Part shown: piece after piece, positions 24,921-34,113 of the stretch
Position numbering within the stretch: the stretch's first letter is position 1
Layout of the letters: the number at the start of each line of letters is the position of its first letter
Program-made: the position numbers and the translations under genes
Assembly: GCA_032027045.1 (NCBI GenBank)
Contig: JAVSMU010000001.1
Coordinates: 404,390 to 468,389 of the forward strand
Source: Truepera sp.
Lineage (GTDB): Bacteria; Deinococcota; Deinococci; Deinococcales; Trueperaceae
Direction of reading: 5' to 3'
Length of the DNA: 64,000 nucleotides
Notes under the pieces: generated by a model
Seen by the model: the letters and a program-made list of their open reading frames with translations, nothing else
Databases searched by the model: none
What the model was told of the DNA's origin: nothing

Positions 24921-24922
24921 TG

Positions 24923-26797
24923 CTATTCCCTTTCGACGCGGTAGAGCGCGAACGGGAGCGGGGCGAACTCAACGGGGAGGTCTGCGTCGTTGAGCATCTT
25001 CTGGGACACGAAGCGCGCGGGTGCGAAGACGACATGGCGACCCTCGCGTGTCTCGGCTATGCTCCTTGCCTTGGCGAGGGTGAGGGCGGCGTCGCTCGAC
25101 TTCAGGTACTCCAGGTCCGGCTGATAGATGAGCCATACGTGGACCCCGGCGGCTTCGCCCAGGTAGCCGTGACCCGGCTGACCCAGCGCATCTGCCTCTA
25201 TGGTCTCTGAGGACAGTGGCGTGTTCGTGGCAGTGTGGAAGAGCACGCTCGCCAGCGCCTCAAAGGAGGGCAAGCTCTCACCAGTTAGCAGCCTGTCCAT
25301 GTCGATAGGATCGCCAAGCGTGCAGTAGGTAAACGTACCGCCAAGACCTTCTGCTTTCTCCTCGACCTTTTTCTCCCCAGTAACAACCAACTCTCCGTTA
25401 GTCACCGACTTCCGGATCGTGTCATAGCTGGGGCCATAGGCGTTCTCAAGCCCTTCTACTTTCTCTAACAGCCTGCTGGCTTGTTGGAACTTTGTCCATG
25501 TGATCTTCTCGCGAAGTAGTTCGTCGCGCTGAGTCCCGGTAAAAGAGTAGCCGTTGATGACCCGGCGGACTCGCTCGGCAGTCAGCTGATCGGCGTAGTC
25601 CTCCATTTCGACCAGGATGAACTTTCGGCTACCCTGGTCCTTCGCGTTTTGAGCGAGGACTGCATGGGCCGTAGTTCCTGATCCGGCAAATGAGTCAAGA
25701 ACTAGCGCTTCTGGGTTCGGAAGGAGCTGCAGAAGCTTCTCCACCAAGGCAACAGGTTTTGGGAAGTCAAAGACGTTCCCGCCCATGATTTCTGTAACAG
25801 TTTTTCGGGCCAAGTCCATGTTGAGATCAGCGTCCAACCAAATGGTCTTGGGTTTCGTCCTTGTTTCCTTTCCTTCTTCATCTGCAAGATAGTCCTTGCG
25901 AAAGACCCGCCAGCCACCTTGTGATGACTGACGCCCGACAACTAAGTGGTTTTCGCTTCGTATCTTTGGAATACTCCACGTCCAGCAGGTGGGATTTCCA
26001 GCTGAGTCGAGCGGCAAGGCTTCCTCGCTGTGCTCTTCGTCGCGGTTTGGTGACACCTCGCCGGTGTGGGGATTTATGTACAGAGGGAAGTAGAGGTTTG
26101 GCCGTGTCTTGGGGTTGAAGGCGGAGTTGCGGTTTCGCAGCTCTAGTAGACGGTAGCGACCCTTGTCGTCCTCTTCGTTGTATTCAGCGAGCATTTTCTC
26201 GGTCTTGGGAATGCCAGTTAGCTCGGTTGCGCTCACGTCCTTGGCGAATATGAGTACGTACTCGTGGGTCTTGGCGAAGAACTGGTCTAAGTGCCGACCC
26301 TTCGGGTTGAGGCGAGCAATGATGCGACCGAGATTGTTTTCAGAACCGAAGATATCGTCGAGGATAAGTTCGAGTCGATGCCCCTCGTGCTCATCGATCG
26401 TGACGAACAGGATGCCGGTATCGGCAATGAGTTCGTGGAGGAGTTTCAAGCGCGGATACATCATTGCTGCCCACTTGTCGTGGCGCAGTCCGTCCTCGAT
26501 CGTGATGGGGTTGCTGTTGAGCCACTCACGCAGCATGGGGCTGTTGACGTTGTCGTTGTAGCTCCAGCCCTCTTTGCCTGTGTTGTATGGCGGGTCGATG
26601 AACACGCAGTCCACCTTTCCGGCATACATGGGAAGGAGTGCTTTTAGAGCGTGCAAGTTGTCGCCGTTGATGATGAGGTTGTCATCGAGGCTGGCGTTGC
26701 CTATGCCCTTATCGGCGTGAACCACGAGCGGCCGGAACGGCACGCTTAGGTGATGGTTGTAGACGAACTCTTTACCTTTGAAGACTAGCTCCGGCAC
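24923..26797 (-). CDS. Type III restriction-modification methyltransferase, Mod subunit
   Basis: A 624-residue adenine-N6 methyltransferase of the beta class. The catalytic motif DPPY is at 68-71 (CVFIDPPYNTGKEGWSYND) and comes before the AdoMet-binding motif LVLDSFAGSGTTAHAVL (about 365-380), as expected for this class. The variable middle region should hold the target-recognition domain. The GTG start follows an AAGGGG site. It supplies both self-protection and sequence recognition for the Res protein. The middle of this gene and its upstream region are visibly more AT-rich than the chromosomal flanks, in line with transfer. Confidence 0.92.
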   Translation of the reverse strand: MPELVFKGKEFVYNHHLSVPFRPLVVHADKGIGNASLDDNLIINGDNLHALKALLPMYAGKVDCVFIDPPYNTGKEGWSYNDNVNSPMLREWLNSNPITIEDGLRHDKWAAMMYPRLKLLHELIADTGILFVTIDEHEGHRLELILDDIFGSENNLGRIIARLNPKGRHLDQFFAKTHEYVLIFAKDVSATELTGIPKTEKMLAEYNEEDDKGRYRLLELRNRNSAFNPKTRPNLYFPLYINPHTGEVSPNRDEEHSEEALPLDSAGNPTCWTWSIPKIRSENHLVVGRQSSQGGWRVFRKDYLADEEGKETRTKPKTIWLDADLNMDLARKTVTEIMGGNVFDFPKPVALVEKLLQLLPNPEALVLDSFAGSGTTAHAVLAQNAKDQGSRKFILVEMEDYADQLTAERVRRVINGYSFTGTQRDELLREKITWTKFQQASRLLEKVEGLENAYGPSYDTIRKSVTNGELVVTGEKKVEEKAEGLGGTFTYCTLGDPIDMDRLLTGESLPSFEALASVLFHTATNTPLSSETIEADALGQPGHGYLGEAAGVHVWLIYQPDLEYLKSSDAALTLAKARSIAETREGRHVVFAPARFVSQKMLNDADLPVEFAPLPFALYRVERE

Positions 26798-27094
26798 AAC
26801 CGCACCCCTTCTGCCCGCCGGGCCATGACACTGCTTTGCGCGTCATGTAGGGTAACCCGCCTCGCCGGTCCTAAACCGATGGACGCGATCGGCTGGATGT
26901 ACTCCTGGCTAGTCTCGCTGGCGTTGCAAGCGGGGGAAAACTTCTTAGTGTCATCGCCAGCCGTGCCACACGTGGGCCCGTAACGGAACCTTAGGAACGT
27001 AGAGTTCGTAGCTCACTCACCATGCCCATCTGCAATCTTCTGCCAAGTTCTTAGGCGGCAGCCGGTTGCGGCATTGCTGAGTGTTCCGTTGTCG

Positions 27095-27107
27095 GCGTCC
27101 TAGACGC
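27095..27107. repeat. Internal copy of the GCGTCCTAGACGC palindrome
   Basis: This 13-base palindrome (5-base arms, CTA centre) also lies just outside each 50-base attachment repeat, at 13119-13131 and 28145-28157. The internal copy is about 1 kb from the right end. It may be a binding site for an element or host factor in recombination. Confidence 0.4.
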
Positions 27108-27184
27108 ATCGTCGTGACAAGACGTGACGAACCTCTTTCCATTCACACACGAGCGGTCGTTGTCTCAAACCCCATGCCGCCCGC

Positions 27185-27218
27185 CTAGGGCGAGTACTAC
27201 TCGCTTTAGGCGCCCTAG
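27185..27218. repeat. Nested inverted repeat near the right end
   Basis: CTAGGGCG (27185-27192) pairs with CGCCCTAG (27211-27218), and inside it GCGAGT (27190-27195) pairs with ACTCGC (27199-27204). The two stems overlap, so they are alternative structures. There is no T-run on either side, which argues against a simple terminator. Confidence 0.4.
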
Positions 27219-27515
27219 ATCTCTGGGGTCAGTGCATGCCGGGCGGGAGGATTCCTGAAGCATTCTTCTTTGCGGATCCAGCCTACTTTCGTCAGTTTTG
27301 TCAGCAGCAAGAGACCTTACAGAGGCCGGCGCTTGTTGGATCGCCTTCGACAGAAGCACTGGAGCCTAAGCCTTTGGTACGGCTCAAGGACTTTCCAGGC
27401 TACGACCCGGAGGGGCATCCGATATGGTGGCAGTGCCTGCTCACAACCTAGTTAGGCGGACCATGGGACAGCCGACGCAGTCATCGCGTAGAGATGCAAA
27501 GGTAGGGTCACATAG

Positions 27516-27932
27516 ATGTTGTCAATGAAGCAGTATCACAAGGCGCTCCTACTTGGCGGTGTCCTGTCGCTTGCAGTTGTAGTAACTGGCTGCTCCGCCG
27601 CCTTGCCTCCCGATGCTCAAGGACCCCTTTGGGAAGAAGTGGTCAAGGGTGAGCGGGCGAACGCGGCGCGTGGAGGTTGGACCGGGATAGGGCTGATCGT
27701 TGTCGGTGTGTTGATGATGGTGGGGTCTATTTTCCCGGATCTGGACCTCATGGCGAGAGTCGGCATCCCGTTCATAAGCTTTTTGGGCATCACAGTGAGA
27801 ACTTCGATACCAGTTGGTCTTGCTTTCGTCGCCCTTGGGGTGTGGCTCATCAACAAGACGCAGTACACGGTCAGGGTCTCTACTGGGGAGCCAGAAAAAG
27901 CCGAGAGTAGGGGCCGAGGGAAGAAGAAGTAG
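27516..27932 (+). CDS. Small lipoprotein with two membrane segments
   Basis: A 138-residue protein. A signal sequence with the lipobox-like VVTGC (Cys at about residue 26) is followed by two further hydrophobic segments (TGIGLIVVGVLMMVGSIF and IPVGLAFVALGVWLI) and a very basic tail (ESRGRGKKK). AAAGGTAGGG lies 8 bases before the ATG; a second ATG three codons on is an alternative. It is the last gene before the right arm site. I do not recognise a family; surface or superinfection functions are common for such cargo, but nothing here shows it. Confidence 0.6.
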   Translation: MLSMKQYHKALLLGGVLSLAVVVTGCSAALPPDAQGPLWEEVVKGERANAARGGWTGIGLIVVGVLMMVGSIFPDLDLMARVGIPFISFLGITVRTSIPVGLAFVALGVWLINKTQYTVRVSTGEPEKAESRGRGKKK

Positions 27933-27954
27933 GTGGGGTCCTTCAAAGTCGACC

Positions 27955-27976
27955 GTACAGCTTATGTACAGCTTAT
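27955..27976 (+). repeat. Right arm-type site: two tandem copies of GTACAGCTTAT
   Basis: Two head-to-tail copies (27955-27965 and 27966-27976) are identical to the pair at 13179-13200 and in the same orientation. They lie 114 bases inside the right attachment repeat. Confidence 0.7.
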
Positions 27977-28090
27977 CGGACGATATCGGATGCGCCGCAG
28001 CGATTCATTGCAACATCACATGGCGCCGAAACCGCGTCCAGGAGCACGTTCTGGACTCAGGCGGTTTCGGCCGTCACGTGCTGCTTGCAG

Positions 28091-28140
<50 letters not shown>

Positions 28141-28163
28141 GTTAGCGTCCTAGACGCAAGAGG

Positions 28164-28192
28164 AGCCCCGGCAAGAGGCCGGGGCTATTTTG
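28164..28192 (+). terminator. Original terminator of the tRNA-Ala gene (right junction)
   Basis: AGCCCCGGC (28164-28172) pairs with GCCGGGGCT (28178-28186) and is followed by ATTTTG. It has better terminator form than the element-borne hairpin at 13139, which fits the idea that it belonged to the tRNA before integration. Confidence 0.7.
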
Positions 28193-28388
28193 TGGGGCTT
28201 AGCGATCGGGTTTACTGCCTCCGAAACCCTCAAGCACGGTCGGAAACAGCTTAGGCACCCGGGCTGGGTAAACGGCAGCATGAGACGGCGGCTAATCTGG
28301 GCGACGCCGAAGGTTGCGGTGCTCGGCTTCGGGGAACGGGGTCACGGAACAGCGAAGGCGCGGAGCACCCGGAAGTCGCGACCTCCTG

Positions 28389-28886
28389 CTATCTCCGTCG
28401 GACACCTGCAACGTGGGTATCTCGTGGGGTGCGGGACCGGAGCATGTCCAACACGCTCCCCTCATAGCGCTTCCTCAACAGCATGATGAGCGCCAGAGCC
28501 AAGACCGGATTGGCGAGCGTCCACACTCCCAGTGGCGTTATGCCCAGGAGGAAGACGATGCCTCCCCAAAGACCCCACCGAACGCGCTCGCCCTTACTGA
28601 GGATGAGCAATCCAACGCCGATCTCGTAAGCAGCCGCCAGGAGGCCGAAAAGCGCCGGAGCGAGCACTACCACGTGCTCGAACGCCCAGCGGTAGAGCGG
28701 AACGACAGGTGCGTCCGTGCCCAACGCAACGAACTGCGCGGGGTTGGTCAAGACCAGCACGCCGTTGACGCCGAGCGCCATCACCAGGAAGTAGAGGCCG
28801 ACGAAGAGGCGACCGGCATCAGGCTTCAGCCAGCAAAGGAGCAAGACGAGCAGGCTGAATACGAGAAAGACGATCATGGGCGTCAT
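28389..28886 (-). CDS. Small four-helix membrane protein, unknown
   Basis: A 165-residue membrane protein with four or five hydrophobic segments (MIVFLVFSLLVLLLCWL, LFVGLYFLVMALGVNGVLVL, VVVLAPALFGLLAAAYEIGVGLLIL and WGGIVFLLGITPLGVWTL) and a basic C-terminus. I chose the ATG at 28886 because GAGG lies 8 bases upstream; another ATG two codons earlier is too close to the site. It follows the gene at 28903 by only 16 bases and is probably in the same operon. I do not recognise the family. Confidence 0.6.
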   Translation of the reverse strand: MTPMIVFLVFSLLVLLLCWLKPDAGRLFVGLYFLVMALGVNGVLVLTNPAQFVALGTDAPVVPLYRWAFEHVVVLAPALFGLLAAAYEIGVGLLILSKGERVRWGLWGGIVFLLGITPLGVWTLANPVLALALIMLLRKRYEGSVLDMLRSRTPRDTHVAGVRRR

Positions 28887-28902
28887 GATCATCACCTCGC
28901 CG

Positions 28903-29295
28903 TCATGAACCGGCGAACGCAGCCGAGGGCCAACGTTGCCACAGGATGCTGAACAAGATGCCAAGGCTGATGACCATGCCCAGCACCAGCCACGGGTGCC
29001 AGAACAGGCCCAACAAGAGGAGCGAGGCACCAGCTGCGACGCCCCCAAACACCAGCCAAGCACCGTGAAGGAAAGGCACGCCGAGCACGCCAAGGCCCGC
29101 CAGTACGAAGCCGACCGCCGTAATGACTACGAGTATGAGCCCGAGGACGCGAAGATTGCCCCCGCCGCCTGCGAGCAACCAGGAGTGGCCGAGTTCGAAG
29201 GGCCACGTCTTGGCGTCAGCCGGCCTCGGAGAGAGGTACGAGGCGTGGATGAGGCCATGAGCGACGAGGAACAGCGCGAACAGGCTACGCCACAT
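28903..29295 (-). CDS. Small membrane protein, unknown
   Basis: A 130-residue protein with four hydrophobic helices, starting MWRSLFALFLVAHGLIHASYLSPRP. The pattern AHGLIHA-x4-PRP near the N-terminus, with two histidines in the first helix, is distinctive. GGAGG lies 5 bases before the ATG at 29295. It appears to be the first gene of a two-gene membrane-protein operon with the gene at 28389. Function unknown. Confidence 0.65.
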   Translation of the reverse strand: MWRSLFALFLVAHGLIHASYLSPRPADAKTWPFELGHSWLLAGGGGNLRVLGLILVVITAVGFVLAGLGVLGVPFLHGAWLVFGGVAAGASLLLLGLFWHPWLVLGMVISLGILFSILWQRWPSAAFAGS

Positions 29296-29862
29296 AGGAT
29301 CCTCCAGCGCAGATAACGGTTGCGTTCCGGACAGGCTTGTCCCCGTCAGACTAGGGTGTGGCAAGAGTTGGCCCAAGAAACGGCTGAACGTGCGACGTCA
29401 ACCACCTCCCGTTCTTGCCGAGGAGTCATTGTCGTGAGGATGACGGCTGGAGCCTGGATTGCTGTGAACCAATATCTGCGCGGGTTCACCGGGCTGCAGG
29501 GCGGCGAGCGGAGCGTCCAACGATGGCGTCCTCGCGGGCAGGCCTCGCGACCTGATCCCTAGCGAAATGGTGGAGCTACAGGGCAGCGGCAAGAAGTGGC
29601 GAAAGTCCCTACCTCCAGACCCTACCGTCCGATTCGCGTGGCTTGTCCTGGCCACCCATACCAGGGTGATTTCGCAGCTCCGACTTGGCAGCAAGGTGAA
29701 GGGCGATAAGAAGGGCCAACGAAATTCGCATGAGCGCCTTAGATGGATCAGGTATGGCCGGGGAACCCCTCACCGACAGTGTAATTTGCCAATTGCCTAC
29801 AAGGTCGGCTCAATCAAGATTGCCCGCAACGCAAGCAGCAGGAACCAGAATGTGGGGTGACC
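29296..29862. other. Intergenic region without supported genes
   Basis: Several short frames cross this stretch but none has coding character, a ribosome site or a recognisable product. The last 150 bases are richer in A and T than the surroundings and may hold the promoter for the decayed gene that follows. Confidence 0.4.
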
Positions 29863-30325
29863 ATGAGCACGAGCAAGGCCAAGACCAAGAGCGAATACCC
29901 GCAGACCGACGTCGAACTCACGTCCGAAATACTCGCGCGGCTCTCCGATCCGCCCTCGAAGGGAGCGAAACCGGTGTCGTAGCAACCGGTCGCCATGCCA
30001 TCAGCGGCTCCAACGCCGTCCAAGACCTGATTGACGCCTACCGGTCGGCCGTCATGGAACAGGCCATCGACGACATGCCTCGGGCCGTCCGCGAGCAACA
30101 CGACCACAGCCTCAGGGATTCCGCGGCAACCCTTGGTATCAGCCGCGGCCGCGCCCACCAGCGCGAGCACCCCGACGTCAACTCGCGCTTCGACACGCTC
30201 CAAAGCTTCCAAGCACCTACGGGTGAACCGTCCGCGTAGGACCGGTCCCCAGGGCTCCGAACCAGAAGATCCTCATCGCCGAACCACCCGACGACGGTCA
30301 CCCCGACCCAGACCCCGCTTACTAA
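29863..30325 (+). pseudogene. Decayed helix-turn-helix gene
   Basis: Three coding-like pieces follow each other in different frames. The first is a 39-residue start (29863-29982, MSTSKAKTKSEYPQTDVELT...) with a GGGGTGA ribosome site. The second is a middle piece up to 30239 that includes NAVQDLIDAYRSAVMEQAI and the HTH-like SLRDSAATLGISRGRAHQ. The last ends PPDDGHPDPDPAY at 30325. Together they look like one DNA-binding protein of about 150 residues broken by two frameshifts. The alternative is a short intact 39-residue protein followed by chance frames. Confidence 0.35.
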
Positions 30326-30400
30326 GGCATCCGAACGCAAGACGGGGTCACGTGGCCCGGCGCCTGAGCGTCGTGTGCCGCCCTGAACTATGCTGCGCGA

Positions 30401-31849
30401 ATGCCGGAACCAGACGTCGCAGTCGACCTACCTGCGCTGATCGCCGATCACGCGAGCAGCGGCTTCAGCCCGAGCGGCATGGTCGCCATCGCCAAACGCG
30501 GCGAGGTCGTGCGCTTCGAACCTTGGGGGCAGGACGGCTACACTCCACGCTCTCTGTTCCGCGTCGCGTCGTGCACCAAGAGTTTCACGGCCCTGGCGCT
30601 GCTCATCTTGCGCCGCGCCGGCCGGTTGAGTCTGGACGACGAGATCGCTCTACACCTGCCGGAGTTGACCACAGAGGCGGACGGGGCTTGGCCCGTGCTG
30701 CGCCTAAGGCACCTCATGAGCATGTCGGGCGGTCTGGCCACCGACAACCCGTGGGGTGACCGGCAGGAGTCGATAGGCCGTGAGCAGCTCGCCGCCTGGA
30801 TGAAGGGCGGTTTGAGGCTCATGTTCGCCCCGGGCAGCGCCTACGAGTACTCCAACCTCGGCTATGCCTTGCTCGGCGAGGTCATAACGCGAGTTAGCGG
30901 GCAGGACTACCGACAGTTCGTGCAGCAACGCATCATCGAGCCGCTGGCGCTTCAGGACACCAAGTTCGCCGGCAACGGGCCGGACTCCGTGGTGCCGAGT
31001 TATCACCGCGAGCCGCTCCTTCCGGGCCGGCCGGGGGGCTGGGCGTGGCACGAGCAGTCCACGCCGGGAGCGTTCTCTCCCATGGGTGGGCTGTACTCCA
31101 GCGCCCACGACATGGCGGCGTGGGCCAACCTGTTCCTGGAACGAGACGTGCCGGGCGGGGTCGGTTTCACGCCCGCAGACCTACTGGAGGCGCAGCAGAC
31201 ACAGTGCTTGATCGGCAGTGATCGGGCGGAGGCGCCGCTCGGCGGGCTGGTGACCACCAGCTACGGCTTCGGCCTCAAGATCGAGCGATACGCCGAGCAC
31301 GGCAAGCTAGTGTCGCACGCGGGCGGTTACCCGGGCTTCACGGCGTACATGTGCTGGCACGAGGAGTCGGGCCATGCGGTCATCGCTTCGGCCAACGGGA
31401 GTCACTCCGCGGCGCCGGCGCTGGCGCGGAAGGTGATGCTGCGTCTCGTCGCGCAAGAAGGGCCGGCAGCCCAAAGCCCAGCGCCTTGGGGGGAGACCCT
31501 GACGGCTGTTGCCACCCTGGAGGACCTCGTCCGCTCCGTTGGCCACTTGGGCGCGGGAGCGTTGATCGAGCGGTTCCAAGCCGTGTTCGCGGAGAACGTG
31601 GAACTGGACTTCCCGCTGGCCAGGCGCGTCGATTACTTGCAGCAGGCGCTCGTGAGCCTGGGCGCTGTGCGCCCGGCGGGTCAGGCCGAGCCGCCCGTAT
31701 GCGAGCAGCCGTGCCGCGCCAGGTGGCATGTGCCTACCGAGTTGGGTCGTCTGGAGCTCTTCATCGAGCTTATGCCGGTGGCGCCGTTCGCGGTGCAGAC
31801 CTTCTCCGCCGTGGCCGTCCGCGGGAGCAGTAGGGTGCTGCTCTTTTGA
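30401..31849 (+). CDS. Serine hydrolase of the beta-lactamase/class C family
   Basis: A 482-residue protein. The nucleophile motif SxxK is SCTK (Ser57-Lys60), the second motif is YSN (150-152, in AYEYSNLGYALLGEV), and the third-motif region is SHAGGYPGF. This is the fold of class C beta-lactamases, D-aminopeptidases and esterases. About 130 C-terminal residues after the catalytic domain form an extra domain, as in Pab87-type peptidases. No signal peptide is evident, so a cytoplasmic peptidase or esterase is likelier than a resistance enzyme. Confidence 0.82.
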   Translation: MPEPDVAVDLPALIADHASSGFSPSGMVAIAKRGEVVRFEPWGQDGYTPRSLFRVASCTKSFTALALLILRRAGRLSLDDEIALHLPELTTEADGAWPVLRLRHLMSMSGGLATDNPWGDRQESIGREQLAAWMKGGLRLMFAPGSAYEYSNLGYALLGEVITRVSGQDYRQFVQQRIIEPLALQDTKFAGNGPDSVVPSYHREPLLPGRPGGWAWHEQSTPGAFSPMGGLYSSAHDMAAWANLFLERDVPGGVGFTPADLLEAQQTQCLIGSDRAEAPLGGLVTTSYGFGLKIERYAEHGKLVSHAGGYPGFTAYMCWHEESGHAVIASANGSHSAAPALARKVMLRLVAQEGPAAQSPAPWGETLTAVATLEDLVRSVGHLGAGALIERFQAVFAENVELDFPLARRVDYLQQALVSLGAVRPAGQAEPPVCEQPCRARWHVPTELGRLELFIELMPVAPFAVQTFSAVAVRGSSRVLLF

Positions 31850-31944
31850 AGCCACGGATCATAAGGGGTGCCGCTCGGCGCCTCGGGGTTGCGCGGCCGT
31901 TGCTCCACGGAGGAGCGGCGCCCTGGACGCCAAGAAGGTGGCGC

Positions 31945-33852
31945 CTAGGTCAACCCGGGTAGCGCCTCGAGGAACCGCGTCGTCAGTTCGGGATCGAACT
32001 GCTTGCCCGCCTGGGCCGCCAATTCGGCAACGGCTTCCTCTTGAGTCCACGCTCGCTTGTACGGCCGCTTGCTCCTAAGGGCGTCGTAGACATCCACCAG
32101 GCTGAACATCCTCGCCAGGAACGGGATTTCCTTACCCGCAAGTCTTTCCGGATAACCGTTGCCATCCCACCGCTCGTGATGACTCCTTACGAGCTCCCGC
32201 GTCTGGGTGGGCAGGAACGGGATATCCCTGAGCATGTCGACCCCGAAGAGGGTGTGCTTCCGGATGACCTCGAACTCCTCCTCCGTCAGCCGACCCGGCT
32301 TCAGAAGAAGCGCATCCGGTACAGCGATCTTGCCCAAGTCGTGCAGATACGCTCCCCAGACGAGCGCCTGACTCTCCTCCCTGCTGAGGCCCAACGCCTT
32401 CCCGAAATGCTTGGCCAGCTTGACGACCCTGTCGGTGTGTCCCCGGGTCTCGAGGTCGCGGAACTCGAGGGCGACGCCTAACGAGCGGAACGTCGCTTCG
32501 CGGGTCGACCTGATCTCGTCCAAGTGCTGGGCGCGCTCGAAGGCGTTCTCGAGGCGCTTTGCGAAGCCGCCGGCGATGCGGATCATGTTGTCGTCTATCG
32601 AGGCGTGACGGTCGATGGTGGCGAAAGCTATCGTGTGGACCACTCGTCCACCCTTGCGGATCGGCAACGCCAGCATGGAGCGCACGCCCGTCTCGGCATA
32701 AGGTTTGAAGCTCAGCGGCCACGACGGGTAGTCCTCAACGCCCAAGGGCTCCCCGGTCGCGGCCACCCGACCGTTGACGCCGGCCCCCAACGGTTGAGGA
32801 GCTCGGATTATCCGGGCGATCTCGGCGGCGTTCTTGCCCAAGACGCGCGTGAAATGGACCTCGCCACCGCGGATCTCGCTGAACATGGCCGTGTCGAACC
32901 GAAAGGTCTGGAGGAGGCTCTTCGCCCCATGCTCGATGAGCGCATCGGTGTCGTGGATGGTCTCTATCTCCGCACCGAACTCGGCGAGCTCCTTGTAAGC
33001 AGCAAGAAGCCGCTCCAGGCTTCGCCTCTCCTCGCCGAGTGTCCGCTGCAGGTCGGCATGCTCGAACAGCGCCGAGAGAACATCGGCGAACAGCTGCGCG
33101 AACTCGCGGGCGTCATCGTCGAAGCCGTCCGAAGCCCGAGAGCCGCTGATGTTGAGGAACGCGACCGGCCTGCCCTCGACGTTCACGGAAACGTTGAGGT
33201 TCGCACGCGGCGCATCTTTCGCTGAGGGAGGGACGCGGCTCTGATCCCCCGTGCCGCTTCCTTTCTGGCTTAACTCTTCCGCCTTGAGGAGCAGACCGTC
33301 GAAGGCCTCGATCTCCAGGCCAACGGCAGCAACGGCTCTGAACCTGCCACCGTCCACCACCCAGAACGAACCCGCTTCCGCCCCCGGCACCATCTCGATG
33401 GCTGCTCCTATCAGGCGCTGGTAGAACCGATCGTCGATCTTCTGCCTGAGCGTCTGACCCAAGAACGTCGATAGAACGCGGTCGAAGTTGGCCTTCTTCA
33501 GCAGCTTCTCGGCTTCTTGCGGGGCGGCGGTAACCTCCAGCGCGACCCCCACCACGCCGATGATCGTGTCGCCCCCACCGCGCAGCGGGGAGAGGTTCAC
33601 AAGATATTCACGCTGCGAGACGCTCATCATGTAGTCGGAGCTGATGCCCTCGAGCGCTTGCTTGTGCATCTCGATCGAGCCGGGCGGGAGACCCAAGGCC
33701 TGTTGAACCTCCGAAAGTGCCCGGCCGGCAAACGCCCCGTGCAACGACTCGGGCGTCGCCAGGTTCCCGCCGTGCCACGAAGTAACGCAAAGAGCGGTGT
33801 CCACCGTCCAGGTAGCGGCCGGTAGCCGAGTGATGATCAACTCGCCCGTCAC
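31945..33852 (-). CDS. GAF/HD-GYP cyclic di-GMP phosphodiesterase
   Basis: A 635-residue protein. An N-terminal PAS-like region (about 1-110) is followed by two GAF-like regions (about 125-270 and 305-445) and a C-terminal HD-GYP domain (472-635). The metal and active-site motifs are intact: HTDRV, YLHDLGK (His504-Asp505), RKH, and HHERWDGNGYP (558-568), then DVYDALRSKRPYK. It should hydrolyse cyclic di-GMP under the control of small ligands or redox signals sensed by the GAF units. It is a single gene, divergent from the ABC cassette at 34114. Confidence 0.9.
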   Translation of the reverse strand: MTGELIITRLPAATWTVDTALCVTSWHGGNLATPESLHGAFAGRALSEVQQALGLPPGSIEMHKQALEGISSDYMMSVSQREYLVNLSPLRGGGDTIIGVVGVALEVTAAPQEAEKLLKKANFDRVLSTFLGQTLRQKIDDRFYQRLIGAAIEMVPGAEAGSFWVVDGGRFRAVAAVGLEIEAFDGLLLKAEELSQKGSGTGDQSRVPPSAKDAPRANLNVSVNVEGRPVAFLNISGSRASDGFDDDAREFAQLFADVLSALFEHADLQRTLGEERRSLERLLAAYKELAEFGAEIETIHDTDALIEHGAKSLLQTFRFDTAMFSEIRGGEVHFTRVLGKNAAEIARIIRAPQPLGAGVNGRVAATGEPLGVEDYPSWPLSFKPYAETGVRSMLALPIRKGGRVVHTIAFATIDRHASIDDNMIRIAGGFAKRLENAFERAQHLDEIRSTREATFRSLGVALEFRDLETRGHTDRVVKLAKHFGKALGLSREESQALVWGAYLHDLGKIAVPDALLLKPGRLTEEEFEVIRKHTLFGVDMLRDIPFLPTQTRELVRSHHERWDGNGYPERLAGKEIPFLARMFSLVDVYDALRSKRPYKRAWTQEEAVAELAAQAGKQFDPELTTRFLEALPGLT

Positions 33853-33989
33853 GGTTCGATCCTAGGTGAAGCGGTCATCTAGCCTCCGCGCGAAGTTTCA
33901 CTGCAGGTCGCCACTGCGTCGATCCTGCATACATACACCCGTGAGCAGGCGTGCAGCTAGCCGCACCGAGGCCGCCCCACGCGAACCGC

Positions 33990-34019
33990 TTGACAACGAC
34001 TGTTGCAGGGCCGTATGTT
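33990..34019 (+). promoter_or_regulatory. Promoter of the ABC cassette at 34114
   Basis: TTGACA (33990-33995), an 18-base spacer and TATGTT (34014-34019) lie 95 bases before the start codon. CTGTTG (34000-34005) and CAACAG (34024-34029) form an inverted repeat around the -10 element that could be an operator. Confidence 0.5.
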
Positions 34020-34113
34020 TTCACAACAGAACGTGTACAATCCTGTGGACCCCGTCGATGGCTCACTGATAGTTCGACCTCGAAGACGCCCAAGTGGCGG
34101 AAGGAGCAACCGT

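Larger units (their letters stand above)
26798..27515. other. Gene-poor spacer inside the element
   Basis: No convincing gene lies in these 718 bases. A 71-codon plus-strand frame (27236-27451) has no good ribosome site and no recognisable product. The region does hold a third copy of the palindrome GCGTCCTAGACGC (27095-27107), which is otherwise found beside both attachment repeats, and a nested inverted repeat at 27185-27218. The minus-strand promoter of the mod-res operon should be near 26800-26900. Confidence 0.5.

Noticed and set aside
27236-27451. A 71-codon plus-strand frame in the element spacer
   Set aside because: There is no good ribosome site and no recognisable product, and the surrounding sequence lacks coding bias. 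It is noted only in the spacer entry.
29567-29860. A 97-codon plus-strand frame between the membrane proteins and the decayed HTH gene
   Set aside because: There is no ribosome site and no domain, and codon choice does not resemble the neighbouring genes.
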